Shown in pieces: positions 15,515 to 24,166 of a stretch of DNA of 64,000 nt; the first letter of the stretch is position 1; every line of letters begins with the position of its first letter. The notes beneath the pieces were generated by a model. The model was not told the DNA's origin, did no database searches, and worked only from the letters and a program-made list of their open reading frames with translations. The stretch spans positions 1 to 64,000 of the forward strand of contig DASSNC010000013.1 in the NCBI GenBank assembly GCA_035688305.1, read 5' to 3'. The DNA is from 66-474 sp035688305 (GTDB lineage: Bacteria > Pseudomonadota > Gammaproteobacteria > Xanthomonadales > Rhodanobacteraceae). Position numbers and translations under genes: made by a program.

Positions 15515-17200
15515 TCAATTGTTGTGGCGGATGCGCGCACTGACCTCGCTGATGCGCGGGTCCTGCGGGACCAGCCGGCGGGCATCTTCCAAAGCCGCGC
15601 GCGCTGCCGCGGTTCGACCGAGCATCGCGTCGTGGTCGGCGCGGTCGAGCCAGGCGCTGCCGAGTTGGTGCCGCATCGTCATCGACACCGGATCACCCGG
15701 ATCGAGCTGGTCGAGGGTCGCCAGCATGTCGTGGGCACGCTCGAGGTTGCCGTCCTGCAGTGCCCGCTTGAAGTGCTGGCGGGTGACGCCCGGCAAGGCG
15801 CGCAAGCCGGCCTGCGCCTGCGCGTTGTCGCCATCAATGCCGAGCGCCGTGCGGTAAAGGTCGTACGCACTCGCGCCCGGTGGCAGCATGATCTCGCCCC
15901 TGCGCGCGGCGGCCTGTGCCTGCGCGACCAGTCGCGCCACCTTGGCCGACTGTGCCGGACTGACCGGCGAACTGCCATGCGACGTTGGTGTGGCATCCGC
16001 AGAACCCGCGGCAAGCCGCGAGCGCGCCGCGGCGAGATCCGCCGATTGTGGCGCCAGCGTTGCCGCCTGGTCGAGCAGCGCCTTGGCCTGCTGCGGGTGC
16101 CCCGAGTCCAGCGCGGCATTGGCCTGCAGGATCAGTGCCGCCGCAACTTGACCAAGCCCCGCCTGCGCCCTGGCATTGCCGGGATCGGCTGCCAGTACCG
16201 CCTTGAATTGCGCCAGCGCATTGTCGTCGCCACCGGTCAGGCGGCCTGCACGCAGGTCGGCTTCGCCCTGCGCCAGCGCCTGATCGCGCTGCGCGACAGC
16301 ATCGCGATCGGCCTGCGCGACCGCGGCACGCAGATCCGGCAACTGCGCGTAACGCGGCAACAGGCTGGAGAGGTCGGACAGGCTCTGCTTCGCGCCCGCG
16401 CGATCGTGGTTGCCGAGCTGCGTCTGGATGCGGCTCGCGAGCAAGTTGCCGACCTGATTCATGCCGTGCCGCGCCACCGCATTCTGCGGGTCGCCCGCAA
16501 GCACCTTGTCGAACAACGCGGCCGCACCAACCGGCCCGTCGATGCGGCCATTGGCCAGGGCCGCGCGCGCCTGGCTGACCAGCACGTCGGTGTTGGCGTT
16601 GTGCAGCACCGCCTGCGTCAGGGCTTGATCCACCGCATCGACACCGGCGCCGCCACCGAGCAGGCTGCGCGCTTCTTCGAGTGCGACGCGGGCCTTGGCG
16701 TAATCGTGCTTCTGCAACGCCGCCCTGGCTTGCGCGAGCTCCGCGTTGCCGACATTTTGCAGCCCGGTGAGCGCACGCTCGTTGTCCGGATCGAGCGCCC
16801 GCGCGGCAACGTACAGGTCGCGTGCGCTGGCCGGGCCGCCGGTCAAGTCACCGGCAGCCAGGGCCTGATCGGCACGCGTCAGCAAGGTGTTCAATTGGGT
16901 TTGCGGCAACCACGAACGCAAGGTGGACTGGTTCGTCCACGCCAGCGCACCCACGCCGGCCAGCACCACGACGATGACGGCCGTGATCCACAGGCCACGA
17001 TGTGATCTGGAAATCCGGCCATGCCGATGGCGAGCATCGGCAGCCGAAAACGGCGCGCGCGCGGCCGGTTTCGAAGCGGCGCGGCCAGTGCGTGGTGTGC
17101 GTACATCGTTGCCGGTATCGAGCTGGTCGAGACTGCCCAGCACCGGTTCGGTGCGGCGGGAAACATCCCGGGAGTTGGTGGAGTCGTTCCGGCCGTTCAT
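15515..17200 (-). CDS. Single-pass membrane protein with TPR-like repeats
   Basis: A 561-aa protein, not matched to a named family. A polar N-terminal segment of about 70 residues precedes one membrane helix (LWITAVIVVVLAGVGALAW). The rest is an alanine-rich series of TPR-like helical pairs, with recurring LAADPGNARAQAGL and ALDPDNERALTGL patterns. The topology would place the repeats in the periplasm, which suggests an envelope assembly or scaffold role. I start at the ATG at 17200. Frames upstream to 17284 exist but read through a rearranged-looking leader. It is followed by the epimerase-like gene and preceded by relA, all on the minus strand. Confidence 0.75.
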   Translation of the reverse strand: MNGRNDSTNSRDVSRRTEPVLGSLDQLDTGNDVRTPRTGRAASKPAARAPFSAADARHRHGRISRSHRGLWITAVIVVVLAGVGALAWTNQSTLRSWLPQTQLNTLLTRADQALAAGDLTGGPASARDLYVAARALDPDNERALTGLQNVGNAELAQARAALQKHDYAKARVALEEARSLLGGGAGVDAVDQALTQAVLHNANTDVLVSQARAALANGRIDGPVGAAALFDKVLAGDPQNAVARHGMNQVGNLLASRIQTQLGNHDRAGAKQSLSDLSSLLPRYAQLPDLRAAVAQADRDAVAQRDQALAQGEADLRAGRLTGGDDNALAQFKAVLAADPGNARAQAGLGQVAAALILQANAALDSGHPQQAKALLDQAATLAPQSADLAAARSRLAAGSADATPTSHGSSPVSPAQSAKVARLVAQAQAAARRGEIMLPPGASAYDLYRTALGIDGDNAQAQAGLRALPGVTRQHFKRALQDGNLERAHDMLATLDQLDPGDPVSMTMRHQLGSAWLDRADHDAMLGRTAAARAALEDARRLVPQDPRISEVSARIRHNN

Positions 17201-17351
17201 GTTGATCCATGGCCGGAACAACTCCCGGCACCTCGATGCGTCGTGGGTGAGACCGCGGCACGGCATGCGTGGTTCAACCCGCATCGGGCCTCGCGATCGC
17301 GCTTGATTCTAGCAGCCGGCCGCGGCGCCGCCCGCGCCCGCGATCGCGCAT

Positions 17352-19460
17352 TCAGCCGGCGGCCAGCCGGCGCACGTCGGTGATGTTCGGCAAGGCACCC
17401 AGTTTCACCAGCAACGCCGACAGTTCGCCATAGTCGCGCAAGCGCAAGGTGAAGTGCATGGACAGTTCGCCGAGGTCGCGCTGGCTGCGGCTTTCCGAGG
17501 CGACGATCCGCGCGCCGCTGTCGGCGATGGCGTCGGTCACGTCGCGCTGCAGGTCGCGACGGTCGTAGCCGGTCACGCCGATGGCAACCTCGTAGGCGCG
17601 GTCGGGCGCACTTTGCCAGCGCACATCCACGAGCCGCTCGGCGCTGCGTTCACGCAGGCGCAGCAAGGCCGGACAATCGGACCGATGCACGGTGACGCCG
17701 CGCCCACGCGTCACGAAACCGATGACGGCGTCCCCCGGCAGCGGCCGGCAGCAGCGCGCCAGCGTGGTCAGCAAATTGCCGACGCCATCGACCGTCAATG
17801 TGCCTGGCCGTTGCGCGGCGTGCGCGGCGCCACGCGGTGCGCGTACGCGAGGCTGCGTGCGTGCGTCCGCTGCCGGCGCCTGCAACTCGAGGATGGCCTG
17901 CGAGAGTTGCGCGACACCGATCTCGCCCAGCGCCAGCGCCGCCAGCAAGTCGTCGCGGCTCTTGCGCCCGAGCTTGCCGGGCAAGCGTTCGAGCACATCG
18001 GGGCTGGCCGTCAACCGGCGCGCCTCACGCTCCAGCAATTGCCGGCCAGCCGCCAGGCGCGCGCCGAGGCCTTCGTGCCGGAACCACGCCCGCAACTTGC
18101 CACGCGCGCTGGCGGTCGTGAGATATCCGGCCTGCGGCGACAACCAGTCGCGGCTGGGTGCAGGTTCGCGTGCGGTGAGGATTTCCACCCGATCACCGCT
18201 GACCGGTTTGCAGGTCAGCGGCACGATGCGACCGTTGACCTTGGCACCGCGGCAGCGGTGCCCCACCAGGGTGTGCACGTGGTACGCAAAATCGAGCACG
18301 GTCGCGCCCGCCGGCAAGTCGATCACTTCACCCTTCGGGGTCAACAGATAGACGCGATCCTCCGCCAACTCGGCGCGCAGTTCAGCCGCCAGCGCGTTGT
18401 CATCTTCACCCTCGGCGCGCGTTTCCAGCAGTTTTCGCATCCATTCGATGCGCGCCTGGTAGGCGACGTCGCCGGAGCCACCTTCCTTGTAGCGCCAGTG
18501 CGCGGCCACGCCGAGTTCCGCGCCGCGGTGCATTTCTTCGGTGCGGATCTGCACTTCCAGCACCTTGCCGTCCGGCCCGATCACGGCGGTGTGCAACGAG
18601 CGGTAGTGGTTGCCCTTGGGCCGTGCGATGTAGTCATCGAACTCGCGCGGGATGATCGGCCACAACGCATGCACCACGCCGAGCACGGCATAGCAGTCGG
18701 CCACGCTGCCGGTGATCACGCGCAGCGCACGGATGTCATACAGATCGCCGAATCCGACCTGCTTGCGCTGCATCTTGCGCCAGATCGAATAGATGTGTTT
18801 CGCGCGGCCGTTGACGCTGGCCACAACACCCTGCGCGGCCAGCGCATCGCGCAACGCCGTGGTGCAGCGCGCGATCCAGGCGTCGCGATCGGCGCGGCGT
18901 TCGTCCAGCAATTCGGCGATCCGGCGGTAGACATCCGGCTGCAGGTAGCGAAAAGCGAGGTCTTCGAGCTCCCATTTCCATTGGCCGATGCCGAGCCGGT
19001 TGGCCAGCGGCGCGTGGATGTCGCGGGTGAGGCGTGCCAACGCGCTGCGATCCGACTCCGGCAAGCCTGACGCTGCACGCATCCGCGCGAGCTGCCGGGC
19101 CAGCAACAGGTACACCACGCGCAGATCGCGGATGATCGCCAGCAGCAGCCGGCGCAAGCCTTCGGCGCCGCCGCCAGCGCCGTGTGCCGCATGCAGCGCC
19201 CAGACCCGTTCCGCCTGTTGCTGTCCACTGACCAGGCGCCGCAGCGATTCGGAAGCGCCGGCTGCCGCCTGTTCCCAGGCCGCGGGCTGCACGCAGGCGA
19301 CCGCATACCACGCCGCCGCGACCCGCGTATCGTCATCACACCCGAGTCCCCGCAATAGTGCATCCGTGTCCTTCCAGAGCGCCCGTTCAGCCACGGGCAG
19401 GTCTTCCAGCAATGGCCGGACCTGGTCGAGAATCGTCGCATTTGAATCTGGACGTGGCAT
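17352..19460 (-). CDS. relA: GTP pyrophosphokinase RelA, synthetase-only type
   Basis: RelA makes (p)ppGpp on stalled ribosomes. The 702-aa protein has a degenerate, inactive hydrolase domain (no HD pair; only DIHAPLANRLGIGQWKWELE remains). The synthetase domain follows (GDLYDIRALRVI, then PREFDDYIARPKGNHYRSLH and VQIRTEEMH), then the TGS domain (FAYHVHTLVGHRC), a zinc-finger-like CCRPLPGD segment and a C-terminal ACT domain. The acidic EFDD motif fits RelA rather than bifunctional SpoT. A separate SpoT would be expected elsewhere in the genome. It is divergent from the small secreted protein at 19584. Confidence 0.96.
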   Translation of the reverse strand: MPRPDSNATILDQVRPLLEDLPVAERALWKDTDALLRGLGCDDDTRVAAAWYAVACVQPAAWEQAAAGASESLRRLVSGQQQAERVWALHAAHGAGGGAEGLRRLLLAIIRDLRVVYLLLARQLARMRAASGLPESDRSALARLTRDIHAPLANRLGIGQWKWELEDLAFRYLQPDVYRRIAELLDERRADRDAWIARCTTALRDALAAQGVVASVNGRAKHIYSIWRKMQRKQVGFGDLYDIRALRVITGSVADCYAVLGVVHALWPIIPREFDDYIARPKGNHYRSLHTAVIGPDGKVLEVQIRTEEMHRGAELGVAAHWRYKEGGSGDVAYQARIEWMRKLLETRAEGEDDNALAAELRAELAEDRVYLLTPKGEVIDLPAGATVLDFAYHVHTLVGHRCRGAKVNGRIVPLTCKPVSGDRVEILTAREPAPSRDWLSPQAGYLTTASARGKLRAWFRHEGLGARLAAGRQLLEREARRLTASPDVLERLPGKLGRKSRDDLLAALALGEIGVAQLSQAILELQAPAADARTQPRVRAPRGAAHAAQRPGTLTVDGVGNLLTTLARCCRPLPGDAVIGFVTRGRGVTVHRSDCPALLRLRERSAERLVDVRWQSAPDRAYEVAIGVTGYDRRDLQRDVTDAIADSGARIVASESRSQRDLGELSMHFTLRLRDYGELSALLVKLGALPNITDVRRLAAG

Positions 19461-19569
19461 CTGGATGGCTATTTCACTCCGAAGCGATGCGATCTGGAAA
19501 GGCTGGTGAAAGGCAACCAGTGTAATTAGTTGGTCTCATTTTCCCTGTGCCATCGGCATGGGGCACTGC

Positions 19570-19575
19570 TATCAT
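19570..19575 (+). promoter_or_regulatory. Putative -10 box of a leaderless transcript
   Basis: TATCAT lies 8 bases before the ATG at 19584, with no Shine-Dalgarno motif in between. Confidence 0.35.
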
Positions 19576-19583
19576 CGCCCACC

Positions 19584-20054
19584 ATGCGCACACGACTGAT
19601 GTTGCCGGCCGCACTGGCCATACTCCTCGCCGCCCTGCCCGTCATGGCGCAGCAATTCTCCTCGCTCGAGGAACGCATGTCGGCTGCCGACTTCAAGGCA
19701 GCCGGCCTCGACAAGCTGACGCCGCAGGAACTGCAAAACCTCGACGACTGGCTGCGTACCCACGAGCGGGTCCAGATAAAGGCCGTCGACGCCAGCGGCA
19801 AACCGGTGTTCTACCCGGACAACCAGCCACGCGGGAAATTCACCGCCCACATGGTCGGGCGCTTCAGCGGCTGGGGCGGCAACAGCGTGTTCACCCTCGA
19901 CAACGGCCAGGTCTGGAAGCAGGCCGAATCGGGCGCTTACTCCTGCCCCGACGTCAACAACCCCGAAGTTACCATCAAGCCGATGGCTTTGGGCAGCTGG
20001 CTGATGTACGTGCAGGGTTGCAACCAGAGCGTGCGCGTCGAGCGCGAGCAATAA
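19584..20054 (+). CDS. Secreted protein of unknown function
   Basis: A 156-aa protein with a clear signal peptide (MRTRLMLPAALAILLAALPVMA, cleavage near 22). The mature part opens with a helical FSSLEERMSAADFKAAGLDKL and continues with a beta-rich region (GRFSGWGGNSVFTLDNGQVW) containing two cysteines about 25 residues apart, likely disulfide-bonded. I do not recognise the family. The start at 19584 is chosen because it begins the signal peptide; 18 more residues are possible upstream but unlikely. It is divergent from relA and followed by a DUF3301-type gene. Confidence 0.8.
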   Translation: MRTRLMLPAALAILLAALPVMAQQFSSLEERMSAADFKAAGLDKLTPQELQNLDDWLRTHERVQIKAVDASGKPVFYPDNQPRGKFTAHMVGRFSGWGGNSVFTLDNGQVWKQAESGAYSCPDVNNPEVTIKPMALGSWLMYVQGCNQSVRVEREQ

Positions 20055-20140
20055 AGCCCCGCGCCGAAGGCTGTTGTTTCTGCCGCTTCGCCCCCATCAT
20101 TGCCATGACGCGGTGATGACCGCGATGCGGGACGCGCCAG

Positions 20141-20563
20141 GTGCTGGAAGTTTGGCTGCCACTGTTTCTTTGCGTTGTCGCAGCATGGGCCTGGCACCAC
20201 GTGCTGCGCCTGCGCGAGCGCGCCACCCGGCACGCACGCGAGCTGTGCGAACGCCACGGCCTGCAACTGCTCGATGACACCGTCGCCCTGCATCGCCTGC
20301 ATGCGCGCTGGCAGGGTGGTGGCCTGCGCGTCACGCGCGAGTACCGCTTCGACACCAGTCGCGGCGGCGATCACCGCCAGAGCGCCACGCTGACCGTGCA
20401 CGGCGGGCGCGTCGTCGCGTCCAGCCTGCCTTCCATCGAACCGGCCGCAGCTGACGTCCCCGTCGCCACCACTCCGTTCATTCCGGCCAGCTTGCCACGC
20501 GGCGAGGCGCCATCCGGCAACGTGGTGCCATTCACGCGTCGCGAACGCAGGACGTTGCATTGA
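20141..20563 (+). CDS. DUF3301-family membrane-anchored protein
   Basis: A 140-aa protein with an N-terminal membrane helix (LEVWLPLFLCVVAAWAW), then a basic helix, then the DUF3301-like core (CERHGLQLLDDTVALHRL, VTREYRFDTS). The C-terminal 45 residues are low-complexity and proline/alanine-rich. The function is unknown for the family. The start is a GTG at 20141. It lies 86 bases after the secreted protein gene and is the last gene before a 1.6-kb block of repeats. Confidence 0.78.
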   Translation: MLEVWLPLFLCVVAAWAWHHVLRLRERATRHARELCERHGLQLLDDTVALHRLHARWQGGGLRVTREYRFDTSRGGDHRQSATLTVHGGRVVASSLPSIEPAAADVPVATTPFIPASLPRGEAPSGNVVPFTRRERRTLH

Positions 20564-21060
20564 CCTCGCGGAGTGGTTCCGCTCGCCTACTCGCCACATG
20601 CCTGTGGCTCGCCCTGCAGGCCGCCTGCGACGTTCAAATCGGCAATCCTGCCGATTTAGTCGGCGGTGAGCGGGCGCAGCGGCGTAGGTTGGGTTGACCC
20701 CGGACTTGATCCGGGGGAAGCCCAACGTCGTCGCTCGCATGCGTTGGGCTTCCCGGGAAGGGGCTGTGTAGGTTGGGTTGAGCAACGCGACGCCCAACGT
20801 CGTCGCTCTCACCAGATCGCTGCGCTTTTCAAGGGTTCCGCTCGCCCTGGCGGCGAGTGGGTGCAACTGCGTAGGTTGGGTTGACCCCGGACTTGATCCG
20901 GGGGAAGCCCAACGTCGTTGCTCGCACGTGTTGGGCTTCCCGGGAAGGGGCTGTGTAGGTTAGGTTGAGCGAAGCGAAGCCCAATGTTGGCGCGTTCTCG
21001 TGCTGGGCTTCCCCGGGAAAAACACCGGGTCAACCCAACCTACGCACTACCGAGGGGTTC
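20564..21060. repeat. Direct repeats of GTAGGTTGGGTTGA type with inverted element fragment
   Basis: No gene is supported. Two near-identical units of about 100 bp start at 20682 and 20869, 187 bp apart. Each begins GTAGGTTGGGTTGACCCCGG, contains a GGCTTCCCGGGAAGGGGC segment and ends with another GTAGGTT. A third, degenerate copy in inverse orientation lies at about 21004-21050. Positions 20595-20660 are the reverse complement of part of the element at 21472-21548, including a shared AAATCGGCA/TGCCGATTT hairpin. Confidence 0.8.
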
Positions 21061-21078
21061 ACGCGAATGTCCCGCCCG

Positions 21079-21692
21079 CCTCGGCGGCGAGCGGGTGCCT
21101 TTCTCTTGCATGGCCAAGAGAAAGGCACCAAAGAGAAGGCCACCCCGCGGATGCGCCCTTCGCACATCCGTGTGCTACGGGTTCGCTCGCGGACTTCGGG
21201 GTTCGCCGACGGCCCATCCATGGGCCTGCGGCGAACTGGCCGGCATCCTGCCGGCCACCCTTCGGGCTCCTCCTGCGTCCGCTCGCCGCATCCGAGGGAC
21301 CCCGTGCGCGCGCTTCATGCGCGCAGGGAGGACGAAGCAAATTGGCTGATCTTGCTTCGAACGAGGCCATGGATGGCCGGCAGCGAAGCAAAGCTCCGCG
21401 CCGTCGGCGGTGCCGAGAAGCACAGCCGAATGGCGGAGCAAGCACCGAATGTTCGAGCACAGGGATGTGCGACTAAATCGGCAGGGACTGCCGATTTGAA
21501 CGCCGCAGGCGGCCCTGAGCGCCAGCGAAGGGCGAGCCACAGGGAGGTGGCGAGTAGTTCGGTGCGGCCGCCATTCGGCGAGCATCGCAGGGCAGTCGAA
21601 CGAACACGACGTTCGTTCGACCACCGCCACAGGCGCAATGGTCTTTGGTTACTTTCTGCCAAAACAGAAAGTAACCCGCTCGCCGCCCGAGG
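21079..21692. mobile_element. Terminal-inverted-repeat element, about 614 bp, no transposase
   Basis: The left end (21079-21134) and the reverse complement of the right end (21641-21692) match: both read CCTCGG(G)CGGCGAGCGGGT, then a hairpin on a CTTTCT stem, then ACCAAAGA. The left hairpin has a 14-bp perfect stem (21095-21108 with 21115-21128); the right has a 12-bp perfect stem (21647-21658 with 21665-21676). The interior has an open frame on the plus strand (20965-21714 in all) and antisense frames, but their composition looks like repeat DNA rather than protein. No transposase is present, so it may be a non-autonomous (MITE-like) element. No target-site duplication was identified. Confidence 0.6.
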
Positions 21693-21744
21693 CGAGCGGA
21701 ACTCGTTCGAGTAAGTCCAGACTGCGCGAACGTGCCCCCAATCC

Positions 21745-22166
21745 GCCCTACGGGCACCTTCCCCCGCAAGCGGGGGAAGGAAATTCACAGCGCGTAGGTT
21801 GGGCTGACCCGGCGCTTTTCCCGGGGAAGCCCAACACATGCGAACGACGACGTTGGGCTTCGCTTCGCTCAACCCAACCTACGGCAACACAACCCAACCG
21901 GCGCAACGGCGCGAAGGCGACCCCCATCCGGCCTGCGGCCACCTTCCCCCGCAAGCGGGGGAAGGAAGATCAAGACGTGCAGGTTGGGCTGACCCGGTGC
22001 TCTCCCCGGGGGGCCAACACATGTGGGCCACAACGTTGGGCTTCGCTTCGCTCAACCCAACCTACACAGCCCAACACATGCTGGCGATCACGTTGGGCTT
22101 CCCCCGGATCAAGTCCGGGGTCAACCCAACCTACGCAGTGCGCTCCGCGCACGACTCACAGGTTCG
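21745..22166. repeat. Tandem 185-bp repeat units
   Basis: Two units 185 bp apart. The hairpin CCTTCCCCCG/CGGGGGAAGG occurs at 21757-21780 and 21942-21965. The GTAGGTTGGGCTGACCCGG-type stretch occurs at 21795 and 21980, and the inverted GCTTCGCTTCGCTCAACCCA at about 21860-21880 and 22040-22062. A last GGGGTCAACCCAACCTACGC copy ends near 22137, just before the sspB stop. No gene is supported here. Confidence 0.8.
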
Positions 22167-22670
22167 TCACTTGATGACGCGCAGGTTCGGCTTGCCCTTC
22201 GGCCGCGGACGATCCGGATCGTCGCCTGCGCTGTTGGCGCCATCGCCATCCACGGCAGCTTCGACATCGACGTCTTGCTGCGCAGCGGATGGCACTGCCT
22301 GCAATGTTGGTGAGGCCGGCTTGGCGTCTGCAACGCCAGACGGCGCGGTCGCGGTACCGGGCGGGTCTTCCGCCATCAGCATGCCCTGCCCGTTCTCACG
22401 CGCATAAATTGCCTGCACGGCGGCAATCGGCAGTTGCACGGATTGACTGACCCCGCTGAAGCGGGCCATGCAGGTGATCGCATCGTTGCCGATTTCCAGC
22501 CTTGCGACGGCGCGCGGGGCGAGGTTCAGCACCAGTTTGCCGTCGCTGACCGCCTGGGGCGGCGCCACCACGCCGGGGTGGGTCGCATCGACCAAAACGT
22601 AGGGAGTCAGGCCGTTGTCGCAGATCCATTCGTGCACCGCCCGCAACAGGTACGGGCGATTGGAGGTCAT
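22167..22670 (-). CDS. sspB: ClpXP specificity-enhancing factor SspB
   Basis: SspB tethers ssrA-tagged proteins to ClpXP. The 167-aa protein has the conserved SspB core (SNRPYLLRAVHEWICDNGLTP at the start, then LEIGNDAITCMARFSGV), a flexible acidic linker and the ClpX-docking tail GKPNLRVIK. I start at the ATG (22670), 15 bases after the sspA stop. The frame is open upstream, but that part is antisense to sspA. Gene order sspA-sspB is standard in gammaproteobacteria. The gene ends at the repeat block. Confidence 0.95.
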   Translation of the reverse strand: MTSNRPYLLRAVHEWICDNGLTPYVLVDATHPGVVAPPQAVSDGKLVLNLAPRAVARLEIGNDAITCMARFSGVSQSVQLPIAAVQAIYARENGQGMLMAEDPPGTATAPSGVADAKPASPTLQAVPSAAQQDVDVEAAVDGDGANSAGDDPDRPRPKGKPNLRVIK

Positions 22671-22684
22671 GGCCGGGGCGTCGG

Positions 22685-23311
22685 TCACAGCTCGCCCAGC
22701 AGGCGCTCGTCGGCGGTGAGGCTGCGTGCAAAACCCTGGCTGCGGAACATGCGCTCGCCATAGTCGATGATCGGCTTGGCGTCTTTCGGCAAGGACACCG
22801 CCAACGACGGCAAGCGCCACACCACCGGGGCGACCAGGCAGTCGGCGAGGCTGATCTCGGGATTCAGGAAGAATTTCGCGGCCTTGAACAGCGGCAAGGC
22901 GTCCATCAAATGATCGCGCAGACGCTTGCGTGCGGCCTCGGCGGGGCGGCCGCCGGCACGGATATGGATGACTTCCGGCACCCAGTCGCGCTCGATGCGC
23001 ACGCAGGCCAGGCGCAGGCGCGCACGCGACAACGGGTCGACCGGCATCAGCGGCGGGTGCGGATAACGCTCGTCGATGTACTCGCACACCAGGTCCGGCT
23101 CGTACAGGACCATGTCGCGATCCTGCAGCGTCGGGGTGTCGCCATAAGGATTGATCGCCTGCAGTTCCTCGTTCGGCTTGCCGGAGGGAACCTCGACACG
23201 GTCATAGACCACGCCCTTGGCAGCGAGCACCAGCCGTACCCGATGCGACTGCACGTCGTCGGGTGCGGTGAACAGGGTCAGCACGGTACGGCTGCGCGCG
23301 TTTTGCATCAT
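22685..23311 (-). CDS. sspA: Stringent starvation protein A
   Basis: SspA is a glutathione S-transferase-fold protein that binds RNA polymerase and alters transcription in stationary phase. The 208-aa protein starts with the thioredoxin-like half (TLFTAPDDVQSHRVRLVLAAK) and contains the SspA-typical NPYGDTPTL and LYEPDLVCEYIDERYPHPPL, followed by the all-helical half. The ATG pair at 23308-23311 is preceded by GGGGA. It is the fourth of the petA-petB-petC-sspA-sspB series on the minus strand, a conserved neighbourhood in gammaproteobacteria. Confidence 0.95.
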   Translation of the reverse strand: MMQNARSRTVLTLFTAPDDVQSHRVRLVLAAKGVVYDRVEVPSGKPNEELQAINPYGDTPTLQDRDMVLYEPDLVCEYIDERYPHPPLMPVDPLSRARLRLACVRIERDWVPEVIHIRAGGRPAEAARKRLRDHLMDALPLFKAAKFFLNPEISLADCLVAPVVWRLPSLAVSLPKDAKPIIDYGERMFRSQGFARSLTADERLLGEL

Positions 23312-23398
23312 GCGTGGGTCCCCAATGGGCTGCGGATCGGTTGGCGTGGACTTGCCCGCCGCGGTTCGCATCTAGGCACGGGCCGGCTGGCCCTGCAG

Positions 23399-24166
23399 TC
23401 AATGCACGTCCTTCCAGTATTCCTTCTTCAACACCAGCGCGAACAGGGTAAAAAGTACCAGATACAGCACTACCCACGCGCCAATGTGGCTGCGAACCAG
23501 CTCGTCGGGGGTGGAAACATAGGTCAGGAACGCGGTGAGGTCACGCACAGCCTGATCGTACTGGGCCGGGGTCATGCTGCCGGGGTGGGCCAGTGTCAGG
23601 CTCTCCACCGGGGCTGGCTGGCCATTCTCGGCCTTGCCCAGCACCGGCACCTGCTCGCCCTGCAACTGCCACAGCGGGAAGGGCATGGCGACGTTCGGGA
23701 ACACGGTGTTGTTCCAGCCACTGGCGGTGTGCGGGTCGAGGTAGAACGATTTCAGGTAGGCCGCGACCCAGTCGGCTCCCTTGGCACTGACTTCCAGCGA
23801 GAGGTCGGGCGGCGCCTTGCCGAACCACTTCTCGGCATCGGCGTCGGGCATGGCCGAGATGATCGGCGCGCCGAACTTGGCCCCGGTGAAGTTCAGGTTG
23901 TCCATCACCTGATCTTCGGTCAGGCCCAAGCCACTGGCCATCTGCGAGTAACGCAGGTACTTCAGGGAATGGCAGCCCACGCAGTAGTTCATGAACAGGC
24001 GGGCGCCGCGTTGCAGCGAACCCTGGTCGTGGACGTTGACGTTGACGTGCGGCAAGCCACCGCCTTCCTCGGCCATGGCCGCGGGCGCGGCGATCAGGAC
24101 AAGGGCGAGGCCGAGCAGGACCGCGGCGAGGGTGCGCACGGGTGCGCGGAAGGTCTTGTCATGCAT
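23399..24166 (-). CDS. petC: Cytochrome c1 of the bc1 complex
   Basis: Membrane-anchored cytochrome c1, which passes electrons from the Rieske protein to soluble cytochrome c. The 255-aa protein has a signal peptide (about 1-32) and the heme site CVGCH (Cys62, Cys65, His66). The probable Met axial ligand lies in AMPFPLWQL. A C-terminal membrane helix (WVVLYLVLFTLFALVL) precedes the basic end. It overlaps the petB stop by 8 bases, showing a tight operon. Confidence 0.96.
   Translation of the reverse strand: MHDKTFRAPVRTLAAVLLGLALVLIAAPAAMAEEGGGLPHVNVNVHDQGSLQRGARLFMNYCVGCHSLKYLRYSQMASGLGLTEDQVMDNLNFTGAKFGAPIISAMPDADAEKWFGKAPPDLSLEVSAKGADWVAAYLKSFYLDPHTASGWNNTVFPNVAMPFPLWQLQGEQVPVLGKAENGQPAPVESLTLAHPGSMTPAQYDQAVRDLTAFLTYVSTPDELVRSHIGAWVVLYLVLFTLFALVLKKEYWKDVH

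Noticed and set aside
13740..15857. 705-aa plus-strand frame over the glycosyltransferase and epimerase-like genes
   Set aside because: Rich in Arg, His, Ala and Gln, with no domain signals. The minus-strand genes in the same place have clear families.
17352..19460. Bifunctional RelA/SpoT with hydrolase activity
   Set aside because: The HD hydrolase residues are missing; the remaining EFDD synthetase motif and degenerate N-terminal domain fit RelA only.
20965..21714. 249-aa frame inside the repeat block
   Set aside because: It runs through the terminal-inverted-repeat element and the flanking repeats in several frames and both strands, so it is repeat DNA, not a single gene.
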